A DNA stretch of 64,000 bases, taken from NCBI GenBank assembly GCA_905214865.1, contig CAJMNO010000003.1, positions 62,001 through 126,000 on the forward strand. Reading direction: 5' to 3'. Numbering within the stretch: the first letter of the stretch is position 1; each line of letters begins with the position of its first letter. Source of the DNA: an uncultured bacterium (GTDB lineage Bacteria; Actinomycetota; Coriobacteriia; Coriobacteriales; Atopobiaceae). Below the pieces are notes generated by a model. The model was given only the letters and a program-made list of their open reading frames with translations. It had not been told where the DNA came from and searched no databases. The position numbers and the translations under genes were made by a program. Positions 7,761 to 15,657 of this stretch are shown one piece after another.

Positions 7761-7773
7761 GGGGGACTATCCT
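7761..7773 (+). promoter_or_regulatory. 13-bp box GGGGGACTATCCT, copy 2
   Basis: Exact copy of 5581-5593, here 38 bp before the AEC transporter start, a good distance for a -10 element (TATCCT at 7768-7773). No matching -35 is seen. Confidence 0.35.
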
Positions 7774-7811
7774 CGGTGTGCCCCACAACCCCACCGGGAA
7801 GGCCCCATTCC

Positions 7812-8723
7812 ATGCAGATGTCCCTCACGCTCGCCCAGCAGGTGCTGGTCATGTTCCTGCTCTCTGGCATCGGCTACCTCATGTTCCGCAGCGGCAAGAT
7901 CACCCTCGAGGGCAACCGCAGCATCGGCAACATCCTCATCTACCTCTCGCTGCCCGCGGTCATCATCCAGGGCCTCATGGTCGACCGCACGCCCCAGACC
8001 GACGTGGCCCTCGCCGTGTCGGCCCTGGTGGGGGTTGGCTGCGTGGTGCTCGCCGCCCTCGTCGCACGCCTGACGCTGGGGAGGGACGCCATCGCCAACT
8101 TTGCCGCGACCTTCTCCAACCCCAGCTTCTTCGGCATCCCCCTGGTTGTCTCGATCCTGGGGCAGGGCCCGGTCTTCTACATGACGGGATTCATCGCGGC
8201 CATGAACGTTGGCCAGTGGACCTATGGCGTGTCGCTCCTTACCGGCAAGCCGCAGCGCCTGGGCCCGGGCGAGCTCCTTCGCTCTCCGTTCATCATCGCC
8301 GTGCTGGTGGGGCTCGCGCTGTACCTGACGCAACCCCAGCTTCCCGGCGTGGTCACCAGCTCGCTCTCGTTTGTGGCGGCCCTCAACACGCCCCTGGCCA
8401 TGTTCACCATCGGCGTGTACCTTGCGCACGTGAACCTGCGGCAGATGCTCCGCAGGGTCGCCCTCTACCGGGTGGCGGCCGTTCGCCTGCTGGTGATCCC
8501 CCTGGTGATGCTCGCGCTCCTCTCGCTCCTTCCCGCGAGCTATCAGGACATGCGGCTTGCCATCCTTGTTGCGCAGGCGTGCCCGGTCGGCTCCAATGTG
8601 GCGGTATATGCGCAGCTGCACGACTGCGACTTTGCCTACGCGGTTGAGACGATCGTGGTGTCCGTGCTGTTCTCGGTGGTCAGCATCCCGCTCGTGGTGC
8701 TGGTGGCGCAGCTGGCCTGGTGA
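7812..8723 (+). CDS. AEC (auxin efflux carrier) family permease
   Basis: A 303-residue inner-membrane permease with about ten hydrophobic segments. It begins LTLAQQVLVMFLLSGIGYLM and continues with IGNILIYLSLPAVIIQGLMV, the typical opening of AEC-family (BART superfamily) carriers. Bacterial members move dicarboxylates such as malate or act as uncharacterised small-acid transporters; the substrate here cannot be told. Start at 7812 is supported by GGGAAGG 9 bases upstream; ATG 7818 is a close alternative. It runs in the same direction as pth, 87 bp ahead of it, but the two jobs are unrelated. Confidence 0.88.
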   Translation: MQMSLTLAQQVLVMFLLSGIGYLMFRSGKITLEGNRSIGNILIYLSLPAVIIQGLMVDRTPQTDVALAVSALVGVGCVVLAALVARLTLGRDAIANFAATFSNPSFFGIPLVVSILGQGPVFYMTGFIAAMNVGQWTYGVSLLTGKPQRLGPGELLRSPFIIAVLVGLALYLTQPQLPGVVTSSLSFVAALNTPLAMFTIGVYLAHVNLRQMLRRVALYRVAAVRLLVIPLVMLALLSLLPASYQDMRLAILVAQACPVGSNVAVYAQLHDCDFAYAVETIVVSVLFSVVSIPLVVLVAQLAW

Positions 8724-8810
8724 TGCCGCGGGGTGTCGGCGGGCCGTTTGAGCTACGCTGGTCAGAGCCGCAGGCACCTGCCGCGGCACACCAAGGACCG
8801 AGGAGGTAGC

Positions 8811-9416
8811 ATGCCCTCACCCGCCAAGCCACAGGACATCGTGCTCGTGTGCGGCCTGGGGAACCCCGGCGCGGAGTACGAGCGCACCCGCCACAACATA
8901 GGCTTTGCCACCGTGGACGCCCTGGCCCAGCGCGAGGGGGTGGGCTACTGGAAGAGCGAGGCGGGCTGCGAGGTCGCACGCCTGAAGCACCGCTGCGGGG
9001 GAGAGTTGCGCGAGGTCGTGCTCGCCAAGCCGCAGAGCTACATGAACACCTCCGGCGGCCCCTTGAGCAAGCTCATGCGCCAGCTGCACGTGAGCCCCCA
9101 ACAGATCCTGGTGGTGCACGACGAGGTGGACCTACCCTCTGGGGTGGTGAGAGCCAAGTTTGGCGGCGGGCTCAACGCGCACAACGGGCTGCGCTCCATC
9201 GCCGACAAGCTCCGCACGCGCGACTTCGCCCGAGTCCGCTGCGGCATCGGGCGCCCGCCGGGACGCATGCAGGTGGCCGACTACGTGCTGCGCGAGCTCA
9301 AGGGCGGCTTCCTGGAGGAGTTTGAGGCGACGGCCCAGGATGCCGCGGACGTGGTGGAGACCTGCCTCGAGCTCGGCGTGGAGGAGGCCGTCAGCCGCAT
9401 CGGCGGAAACAGGTAG
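8811..9416 (+). CDS. pth: Peptidyl-tRNA hydrolase
   Basis: Cleaves the ester bond of peptidyl-tRNA that has dropped off the ribosome, recycling tRNA. The 201-residue protein has the family landmarks: VCGLGNPGAEYERTRHNIGF with catalytic His28, KPQSYMNTSG, VVHDEVDLPSG with the catalytic Asp, and a GGGLNAHNGLRS segment where many homologues have GGHNGLRS. ATG 8811 follows GAGGAGGT. In many bacteria pth sits next to rplY (ctc) and mfd; here neither is adjacent, so it stands alone after the transporter gene. Confidence 0.97.
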   Translation: MPSPAKPQDIVLVCGLGNPGAEYERTRHNIGFATVDALAQREGVGYWKSEAGCEVARLKHRCGGELREVVLAKPQSYMNTSGGPLSKLMRQLHVSPQQILVVHDEVDLPSGVVRAKFGGGLNAHNGLRSIADKLRTRDFARVRCGIGRPPGRMQVADYVLRELKGGFLEEFEATAQDAADVVETCLELGVEEAVSRIGGNR

Positions 9417-9603
9417 CGGCGGCTCGGCGCCCCCGCCCCAGGCGGCGGAGTCCGTGCGAGCCGGGACGCCGCGCCCCTCTCCCCGCCGCATTGCGAGACA
9501 CGAACGAGGGTGGCGTCCCCCCTCCCCTGCCGCCCACGTGCCGACACGGCCCCATATTGCGCCAAAGCACGCATTTAACCCCGTCCCCCACATGGGCATT
9601 TTG

Positions 9604-9612
9604 TAGAATGGC
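9604..9612 (+). promoter_or_regulatory. Possible extended -10 element (TAGAATGGC) before the flavoprotein operon
   Basis: TAGAATGGC lies ~100 bp before the operon start and recurs exactly at 14786-14794 before pyrE. TAGAAT is a reasonable -10 box, but no good -35 is visible. Confidence 0.3.
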
Positions 9613-9714
9613 CTTGTGTGCGCGCATTGGGGGATGTGCCCGCACGGCACGAGGCAACGACGCCACCGCACGGTGGCGCACGGCAAGAGAGTTGTATGGG
9701 AGAGGAGTTCGTTA

Positions 9715-10557
9715 ATGTACAAAATCCTCGAAAAGACGCAGTTCTCTGAGAAGGTGTTCAAGTTCCGCATCGAGGCGCCCCAGATGGCCAAGCATGCACA
9801 TGCCGGCCAGTTCCTGATGGTGCGCGCCAACGAGACCGGCGAGCGCGTGCCGTTCACCTTTGCGGACTGGAATCCCGAGGAGGGCTGGGTCGAGTTCATC
9901 TTCATGGTCGTGGGCAAGACGACCAAGATGCTCAGCACCTACAAGGAGGGCGACTCCCTGCTCGACGTGACCGGCCCGCTCGGCCAGCCCACCGAGATGG
10001 GCGACGGCACCTGGGCCGTCATCGGCGGCGGCGTTGGCCTTGCCATCGCCTTCCCCGTCGCGCGCCAGCTCAAGGCGACCGGCCACGAGGTCCACGCCAT
10101 CATGGGCGCGCGCACCAAGGACCTGCTGCTGCTTGAGGACCAGTTCCGCGCCACCCTGCCCGACGACCACATCCACATCACCACGGACGACGGCTCGTAT
10201 GGCGAGAAGGGCGTCGTGACCGCCCCGCTGGAGCGCCTGCTGCAGGAGAAGAAGGTCGACCACGTGTTCTGCGTCGGCCCCGTCCCCATGATGAAGTTCT
10301 CGGCCCTCACTGCCGAGAAGTACGGCACCCCCATCACCGCGTCGCTCAACCCGATCATGGTCGACGGCACGGGCATGTGCGGCTGCTGCCGCGTCGAGGT
10401 TGGCGGGGAGACCAAGTTCGCCTGCGTCGACGGCCCCGACTTTGACGCCACCAAGGTCAACTGGAACGACCTTCGCGCACGTCAGGCTGCATACCGTACC
10501 GAGGAGGGCCAGGCCCTCAAGGCCTATGAGGAGGCGAACTGCGCATGCCAGAGGTAA
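9715..10557 (+). CDS. NfnA/PyrK-like ferredoxin-NADP+ reductase subunit, FAD and [2Fe-2S]
   Basis: A 280-residue sulfide dehydrogenase/dihydroorotate dehydrogenase electron-transfer family protein. The N-terminal ~95 residues form the FAD-binding barrel (KVFKFRIEAP, GERVPFTFADW), the middle is an NAD(P)-binding fold (GVGLAIAFPVARQLKATG), and the C-terminus has the cysteine cluster GTGMCGCCRV...FACVDGPDFD for a [2Fe-2S] centre. In the known NfnAB complex this subunit takes electrons from NADH; the partner gene begins inside its last 13 bases, so the two are translationally coupled. The complex bifurcates or confurcates electrons among NADH, NADPH and ferredoxin. Start ATG has GAGAGGAG upstream. 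A simple GltA-associated role is the alternative. Confidence 0.88.
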   Translation: MYKILEKTQFSEKVFKFRIEAPQMAKHAHAGQFLMVRANETGERVPFTFADWNPEEGWVEFIFMVVGKTTKMLSTYKEGDSLLDVTGPLGQPTEMGDGTWAVIGGGVGLAIAFPVARQLKATGHEVHAIMGARTKDLLLLEDQFRATLPDDHIHITTDDGSYGEKGVVTAPLERLLQEKKVDHVFCVGPVPMMKFSALTAEKYGTPITASLNPIMVDGTGMCGCCRVEVGGETKFACVDGPDFDATKVNWNDLRARQAAYRTEEGQALKAYEEANCACQR

Positions 10558-11948
10558 ATGGTCGCTGGGTCGCAGACATGAAGCTGCCGCGCACCCCTGC
10601 AAACGAGGAGCCCGCAGACGAGCGCGCCAAGGACTTCAGGCCCGTTGACAAGGGCTTCACCGAGGAGATGGCGGTGGCCGAGGCCTCCCGCTGCATGAGG
10701 TGCAAGAAGCCACTGTGCGTGGAGGGCTGCCCCGTCAACATCAACATCCCCGGCTTCATCGAGAAGATCTACGAGCACAAGTTTGGCGAGGGCCTGGACA
10801 TCATCCACGAGGCCTCGATGCTTCCCGCCATCTGCGGCCGCGTGTGCCCGCAGGAGAACCAGTGCGAGGGGCGCTGCATCCGCGGCAAGAAGAGCGAGCC
10901 CGTGGCAATCGGCCAGCTCGAGCGCTTCCTGGGCGACATGCCCGAGGTTGCCTCCGAGCCCAAGATGGCACCCAAGAACGGCAAGAAGGTCGCCGTCATC
11001 GGCGCCGGCCCCTCCGGCATCACCTGCGCCGGCGAGCTTGCCCGCAACGGCTTTGACGTCACCGTGTTCGAGGCGTTCTTCACGGGCGGCGGCGTGCTGG
11101 TCTACGGCATCCCCGAGTTCCGTCTGCCCAAGGCGGTCGTCAAGCGCGAGATTGACGGCCTAGAGGACATGGGCGTTAAGTTTGAGTACAACTCCGTCGT
11201 GGGCAACATGGCCACGGCCGAGGAGCTGTTCGAGCAGGGCTTTGACGCCATCTACGTGGCGACCGGCGCTGGCCTGCCCAAGTTCCTCAACGTCCCCGGC
11301 GAGAACCTGCCCAACGTCTTCTTCGCTAACGAGTACCTCACCCGCGTGAACCTGATGAAGGCCAACAAGTTCCCCGAGTACGACACCCCCACCAAGCGCG
11401 CCAAGAACGTCGTGGTCTTTGGCGGCGGCAACGTTGCCATGGACTCGGTGCGCACCGCGCTTCGCCTGGGTGCCGAGACGGTCACCCTGTGCTACCGCCG
11501 CACCGAGAAGGAGATGCCCGCGCGTCGCGCCGAAGTCGAGCACGCCAAGGCCGAGGGCGTCATCATCCACGAGCTGGCCTCCCCGCTCGAGTTCGTCGCA
11601 GGCGAGGACGGCGCCGTCAAGTCCGTCAAGGTCCAGAACATGGAGCTGGGCGAGCCCGATGCCTCCGGTCGTCGCCGCCCCATCCCCATCGAGGGCTCCG
11701 TGGACGAGCTTCCCTGCGACCTGGGCGTCTCTGCCATCGGCACCAACGCCAACCCCATCGCCAAGCTCATTGGTCCCGAGAAGCTCAACAAGTGGGGCTA
11801 CATCGAGGCCGACGAGGACGGCCGCACCTCCGACCCCAGGATCTGGGCCGGCGGTGACATCGTCACCGGTGCCGCCACGGTCATCCTGGCCATGGGCGCC
11901 GGCAAGAAGGCCGCTGCCAGCATGACCAAGGCACTGCTGGGCGAGTAG
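10545..11948 (+). CDS. gltA: NfnB / NADPH-dependent glutamate synthase small-subunit-like flavoprotein
   Basis: A 467-residue GltD-like flavoprotein. Residues ~45-115 carry the two-[4Fe-4S] cysteine domain (CMRCKKPLCVEGCP, ICGRVCPQENQCEGRCIRG), then an FAD dinucleotide motif VAVIGAGPSGITCAGELA and an NADPH motif VVVFGGGNVAMDSVRTALRL, ending with the FAD-contacting GDIVTGAATVILAMGAGK. No large glutamate-synthase subunit is nearby. Its overlap with the PyrK-like subunit is the hallmark of NfnAB, NADH-dependent reduced ferredoxin:NADP+ oxidoreductase, which would supply NADPH in an anaerobe. Automatic naming as gltA (glutamate synthase, homotetrameric) is likely and not excluded. A strong terminator closes the operon. 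Confidence 0.92.
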   Translation: MPEVNGRWVADMKLPRTPANEEPADERAKDFRPVDKGFTEEMAVAEASRCMRCKKPLCVEGCPVNINIPGFIEKIYEHKFGEGLDIIHEASMLPAICGRVCPQENQCEGRCIRGKKSEPVAIGQLERFLGDMPEVASEPKMAPKNGKKVAVIGAGPSGITCAGELARNGFDVTVFEAFFTGGGVLVYGIPEFRLPKAVVKREIDGLEDMGVKFEYNSVVGNMATAEELFEQGFDAIYVATGAGLPKFLNVPGENLPNVFFANEYLTRVNLMKANKFPEYDTPTKRAKNVVVFGGGNVAMDSVRTALRLGAETVTLCYRRTEKEMPARRAEVEHAKAEGVIIHELASPLEFVAGEDGAVKSVKVQNMELGEPDASGRRRPIPIEGSVDELPCDLGVSAIGTNANPIAKLIGPEKLNKWGYIEADEDGRTSDPRIWAGGDIVTGAATVILAMGAGKKAAASMTKALLGE

Positions 11949-11979
11949 ACAACAGCGACAGGACAAGTCGCCACACAGG

Positions 11980-12018
11980 GGCGCCCCCGGGATGCGATTC
12001 CATCCCGGGGGCGCCTTC
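11980..12018 (+). terminator. Intrinsic terminator after the nfnAB-like operon
   Basis: A perfect 15-bp stem (GGCGCCCCCGGGATG with its complement, 11980-11994 and 12001-12015) around a 6-base loop is followed by TTCTT. It lies between convergent genes; the T-run is only on the plus side. Confidence 0.88.
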
Positions 12019-12087
12019 TTGTGCCCTGCCTAGGGGAGAGGAGAGCCGCCCCCTCCTGCGCGATGAGTTGGCGTCAGTGGCGCTCGA

Positions 12088-14637
12088 CTACTTCTGCTTC
12101 ACGCCGTACCAGGCGATGCCCTCCTGGTTCCAACCGGCGTTGGCGAGCATCTCGTCCTCGGCCTTGTTGGTCGTGAAGTTGTGGGCGCCGGCCTTGGCGT
12201 TGGGGTTGTACTCGCGGTACACGGGCACGGTCTGGGCGTCGTCCGAGTACCAGCCGATGCCCTCGTCCCTCCAGCCGGCCTTCACCAGCATGTCGCGCTC
12301 GGCGGCGCTGGTGGTGTAGTGGTGGTCGCCCGCGTTGGGGTTGTACAGGCGGTAGACCGGGGTGCTCGAGGTCTTGGGCGCGTACCAGCCGATGCCCTCG
12401 TACCTCCAGCCAGCCTTGACGTCGGCGCCCGCCTCGTAGGCGCTGGCGGTGTAGAAGTGCTCGCCGGTGTTGGGGTTGTACAGGCGGTACATGCCGCCGG
12501 CCTCGACGGGGTCGGCCACGGAGACGGTGACGGCCTCGGACTCGGCCTTGTAGCCGAGGGCGTTGGTCGCGACGACCTTGTACTGGGTGTCCCCCGCCTT
12601 GGCGGTGGAGGGCACGTAGGTGTCGGAGGTGGCGACCCTCTCCCACGTCTTGCCGCCGTCGGTGGACTTCATCCACTGGTAGGTGACGCCGTCGGTGTTG
12701 CCGGAGAGGTCGACGGAGAGCGCGGTGGCCTTGGCGCCGGTGGTGTACAGGGCGCCCGAGGGCTGCGCGGCGATGGTGACGTCGGGGAAGTCGACGGTGA
12801 ACTGCATCGAGGTGGAGCCCTCGTCGGTCGAGGTCACGGTGATGCCGGTGTCGGTCCTGGCGGAGGGGTCGTCGGAGCCGTTGTACAGCGACAGCTTGGA
12901 GGCGCCGTAGGCGGCGTTCTCGGTGGCGTTCAGGAACGGCGCGTACAGGCTGGGGTGACCAACGGAGGTCTCAAAGTAGTTCTCCATGACGCCGGGGCGG
13001 TGATCCCAGTCGTTCACGGTGTTGGCCAGGCTCGGGTCTGTCGCGGTGGTGTACCCGTGGCTGGTGGCGATGCCGTTGTCGATGTGCCAGACCACGATGC
13101 CGCCGGTCTTGTTCTCGATCTTCCCGTCACCCTTCTTGTAGTAGGGCTCCATGCCCGCGTCGAACGACTCGTACTGGCGGTTCTCGATCAGGTAGTACTC
13201 GTCGTCACTCACGTGGATGATGTAGCACTTGTAGCCGGAGGGGTCGGTCTCGGAGGTCGCGGTGTAGGTGCCGTCCTTGGTGATCTCCTCGGGCGTGATG
13301 TAGCCCAGCAGGTAGCGGCTATAGGGGTCGAAGAACGTGGGGCGGTACTCGCGGGTCCCGTCCTCGTGGTCGACGCAGCCGTAGGAGCCCACGTCCATGA
13401 TGGAGAGGTACATGGTGGAGTAGTTGCTCCAGGCGCCCGAGCTCGCGGAGACGTTGTACAGGTCGGGGAGGCCCAGGAAGTGGCCGAGCTCGTGGCCCAG
13501 CGCACCGATGCCGCTCTGGTGCTGCTCGCCGGCTCTCATTGACTCGTTCTCGGACTGGACGATGTAGCGGTCGATGCCGATGGTCTTGCCGCTCGCGTCC
13601 GTGACCTGGTAGGCGGAGCCGGTCATCTCGCCAAAGGACGACTGGTGGGACCAGATGCTGTTATGCCCGGCGGGCACGCTGCCCGTCGCCTGCTCGTAGC
13701 CGGCGAACACGACACCCAGGCCAAGCTCGCTGGCCTCCAGCTTGCCGTCGCCGTTGGTGTCGTACTGCGAGAAGTCGACGTACTTGGCAGCTGCCTTGAT
13801 CGCAGCCTCCATGTCGTTGATGTAGTCGTTGTAGCCGTCAGAGCCGGGGGCGCCCCAGGGGTCGGGCTTGCCGTAGCTCTGGTCGAGGGTCACGTGGACG
13901 ACGCCGTCGTTGGCCTTGTCGGCGGTGTTGGTGTTGCCGTCGACGCCGTCGGCGCTGGTCTCCTCCGCGGGGCGCCAGGTGAACTTGCCCTCCGACGACT
14001 GGGTGTACAGCGACGAGACGCTGTACTCGCCCGTGAAGAAGGTCTTGTTCCAGTCGTAGTCGTTGCTGTACGCCTCGTCCTTGAACCCGACGACGATGGT
14101 GAGCAGGGGGAGCGACGTCTGGGTGCCGGTCGAGGGGCGCGCGGCGGCGGAGCCCGTCGCCTTGCCCTGCGACGCCTTGATGTCGGAGAGGGTGACGGGG
14201 CCGTCCTCCTCGGCCTGGCTCTCGGTCTTGCCCGAGTAGCTCTGCCCGCCGAGCTCGTAGTAGGCCTTGCGTGCGGCCTCGTCGGAGAGGTCGTCGGCGG
14301 CGATGGCGCCGTCCGCCTTGCCGTCCTGGGCGCTAGCGCCGAGCTTGAGCGAGGAGCCCGACCCCACGACCTGCCTCCAGGTCCCGTCGGAGGGGTCCTT
14401 CTGCACCACGACGCCGTCGGCGTTGGTGGCGTAGTGGAACCACTCGTCGCCGTGCTGGGTGATGCTCGCGGTCGACCCGTCTGGCTGCTCGACCGTGACC
14501 GCCTGGTTGTAGGCGGGCATTGCCAGCGCCACGCCGGCGGTGCCGAACGTCATGGCAAGGCCGAGCGCCGCCCCGACTGCCACGCGCGCGAGGCGGCCCC
14601 CCGTCGTGGTGGGACCCTCCCCCGTTCGTCCAATCAT
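12088..14637 (-). CDS. Secreted M6-family metalloprotease with Ig-like domain and three DUF5648-type repeats
   Basis: An 849-residue exported protease. Start ATG 14637 has AAGGGGG 5 bases before it; an upstream in-frame TTG/ATG would add 23 unlikely residues. The signal peptide (VAVGAALGLAMTFGTAGVALA) ends near residue 39. A long pro-like region precedes the M6 (immune inhibitor A) catalytic domain with zinc motif HELGHFLGLPD at residues 382-392 and a downstream Met-turn-like SIMDVGSYG. An Ig-like segment (ITIAAQPSGAL-type to about residue 712) is followed by three ~45-residue repeats of YRLYNPN..GeHfYT...GW..EGIGWY (716-849), a module found in surface proteins of Coriobacteriia and Firmicutes. 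No LPXTG anchor is seen. The likely role is extracellular protein degradation; the substrate is unknown. Confidence 0.92.
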   Translation of the reverse strand: MIGRTGEGPTTTGGRLARVAVGAALGLAMTFGTAGVALAMPAYNQAVTVEQPDGSTASITQHGDEWFHYATNADGVVVQKDPSDGTWRQVVGSGSSLKLGASAQDGKADGAIAADDLSDEAARKAYYELGGQSYSGKTESQAEEDGPVTLSDIKASQGKATGSAAARPSTGTQTSLPLLTIVVGFKDEAYSNDYDWNKTFFTGEYSVSSLYTQSSEGKFTWRPAEETSADGVDGNTNTADKANDGVVHVTLDQSYGKPDPWGAPGSDGYNDYINDMEAAIKAAAKYVDFSQYDTNGDGKLEASELGLGVVFAGYEQATGSVPAGHNSIWSHQSSFGEMTGSAYQVTDASGKTIGIDRYIVQSENESMRAGEQHQSGIGALGHELGHFLGLPDLYNVSASSGAWSNYSTMYLSIMDVGSYGCVDHEDGTREYRPTFFDPYSRYLLGYITPEEITKDGTYTATSETDPSGYKCYIIHVSDDEYYLIENRQYESFDAGMEPYYKKGDGKIENKTGGIVVWHIDNGIATSHGYTTATDPSLANTVNDWDHRPGVMENYFETSVGHPSLYAPFLNATENAAYGASKLSLYNGSDDPSARTDTGITVTSTDEGSTSMQFTVDFPDVTIAAQPSGALYTTGAKATALSVDLSGNTDGVTYQWMKSTDGGKTWERVATSDTYVPSTAKAGDTQYKVVATNALGYKAESEAVTVSVADPVEAGGMYRLYNPNTGEHFYTASAYEAGADVKAGWRYEGIGWYAPKTSSTPVYRLYNPNAGDHHYTTSAAERDMLVKAGWRDEGIGWYSDDAQTVPVYREYNPNAKAGAHNFTTNKAEDEMLANAGWNQEGIAWYGVKQK

Positions 14638-14785
14638 CCGATCCCCCTTGTCTGCCGCTGTGCGGCCTCCTTGTTCTCCCGGACTAACTCGCCGGGCCAT
14701 TGCCAAAAATAAGCTAACAAAAGGAACAGAAACTATTCAATAATCCTAACCGCACCCAATAAGGCGGCGAGCGGTTTTCCCGCGC

Positions 14786-14794
14786 TAGAATGGC
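14786..14794 (+). promoter_or_regulatory. Possible extended -10 element (TAGAATGGC) before pyrE
   Basis: Same 9-mer as at 9604-9612, 64 bp before the pyrE start, in the divergent gap with the protease gene. No clear -35. Confidence 0.35.
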
Positions 14795-14857
14795 ATTTGA
14801 CCCAAGACGGAAATCAATCATTCAGTTTCGCGTCCGCGCGGCGGCAGGGGGGAACTC

Positions 14858-15541
14858 ATGGAGGACTACAAGCGCGACTTCATCCACTTCATGGTCCAGA
14901 GCGACGTGCTCAAGTTTGGCCAGTTCACGCTGAAGAGCGGGCGCCAGTCCCCCTTCTTCATGAACGCCGGCGCCTACGTGACGGGAGCCCAGCTCCACCA
15001 GCTGGGTCGCTTCTACGCGCAGGCCATCGAGAAGAGCTTTGGCCTCGACTTTGACGTGGTGTTTGGCCCCGCCTACAAGGGCATCCCCCTCTCGGTCGTG
15101 ACCTGCATAGCGCTCGACGAGCTGTACGGCAAGGAGGCCCGCTACTGCAGCGACCGCAAGGAGGTCAAGGACCACGGTGCCGACAAGGGCCAGCTGCTGG
15201 GCGCCGAGCTCCACGACGGCGACCGCGTGGTGATCGTGGAGGACGTCACGACCTCGGGCAAGTCCATCGACGAGACGTACCCCAAGCTCAAGGCGGCGGC
15301 GGACGTGCAGGTCGTGGGCCTCATGGTCTCGCTCAACCGCATGGAGGTGGGGCGCGGCGGGGTCAAGACCGCGCAGGAGGAGATCCAGGATCGCTACGGC
15401 TTCCCCGTGAGCTCCATCGTCACCATGGGGGAGGTCACGCAGGCGCTCCACAACCACGAGGTGGACGGTCGCGTGGTCATCGACGACGCGACCAAGGCGG
15501 CGCTCGATGCCTACTACGAGCAGTACGGTGTGAAGGCATAG
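14858..15541 (+). CDS. pyrE: Orotate phosphoribosyltransferase
   Basis: Transfers ribose 5-phosphate from PRPP to orotate to give OMP in pyrimidine synthesis. The 227-residue protein has the family N-terminus (LKFGQFTLKSGRQSPFFMN), FGPAYKGIPLSV, and the PRPP-binding loop VVIVEDVTTSGKS. AGGGGGG lies 5 bases before the ATG. It is the only pyrimidine gene in the window and appears monocistronic: a divergent promoter region upstream and a hairpin terminator directly after it. Confidence 0.97.
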   Translation: MEDYKRDFIHFMVQSDVLKFGQFTLKSGRQSPFFMNAGAYVTGAQLHQLGRFYAQAIEKSFGLDFDVVFGPAYKGIPLSVVTCIALDELYGKEARYCSDRKEVKDHGADKGQLLGAELHDGDRVVIVEDVTTSGKSIDETYPKLKAAADVQVVGLMVSLNRMEVGRGGVKTAQEEIQDRYGFPVSSIVTMGEVTQALHNHEVDGRVVIDDATKAALDAYYEQYGVKA

Positions 15542-15566
15542 CCACCAGGGACGCATGCCACTGAAA

Positions 15567-15607
15567 CGGCCCCGGACCTCTCGACAGAGGGCCCGGGGCC
15601 GCCTTTG
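15567..15607 (+). terminator. Intrinsic terminator after pyrE
   Basis: CGGCCCCGGaCCTCT pairs with AGAGGgCCCGGGGCCG around a CGAC loop (stem ending near 15601), followed by CCTTTGG. It lies between convergent pyrE and the glycosyltransferase and may serve both. Confidence 0.8.
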
Positions 15608-15657
15608 GTACGTGGGAAAAGGCCGGGGGAGAGGGGAAGCGCCCCTCTCCCCTGCCC

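Noticed and set aside
12181..14712. Long plus-strand open frames opposite the M6 protease
   Set aside because: The minus strand encodes a protease with signal peptide, zinc motif and repeats; the plus frames are Gly/Val/Arg-rich shadows.
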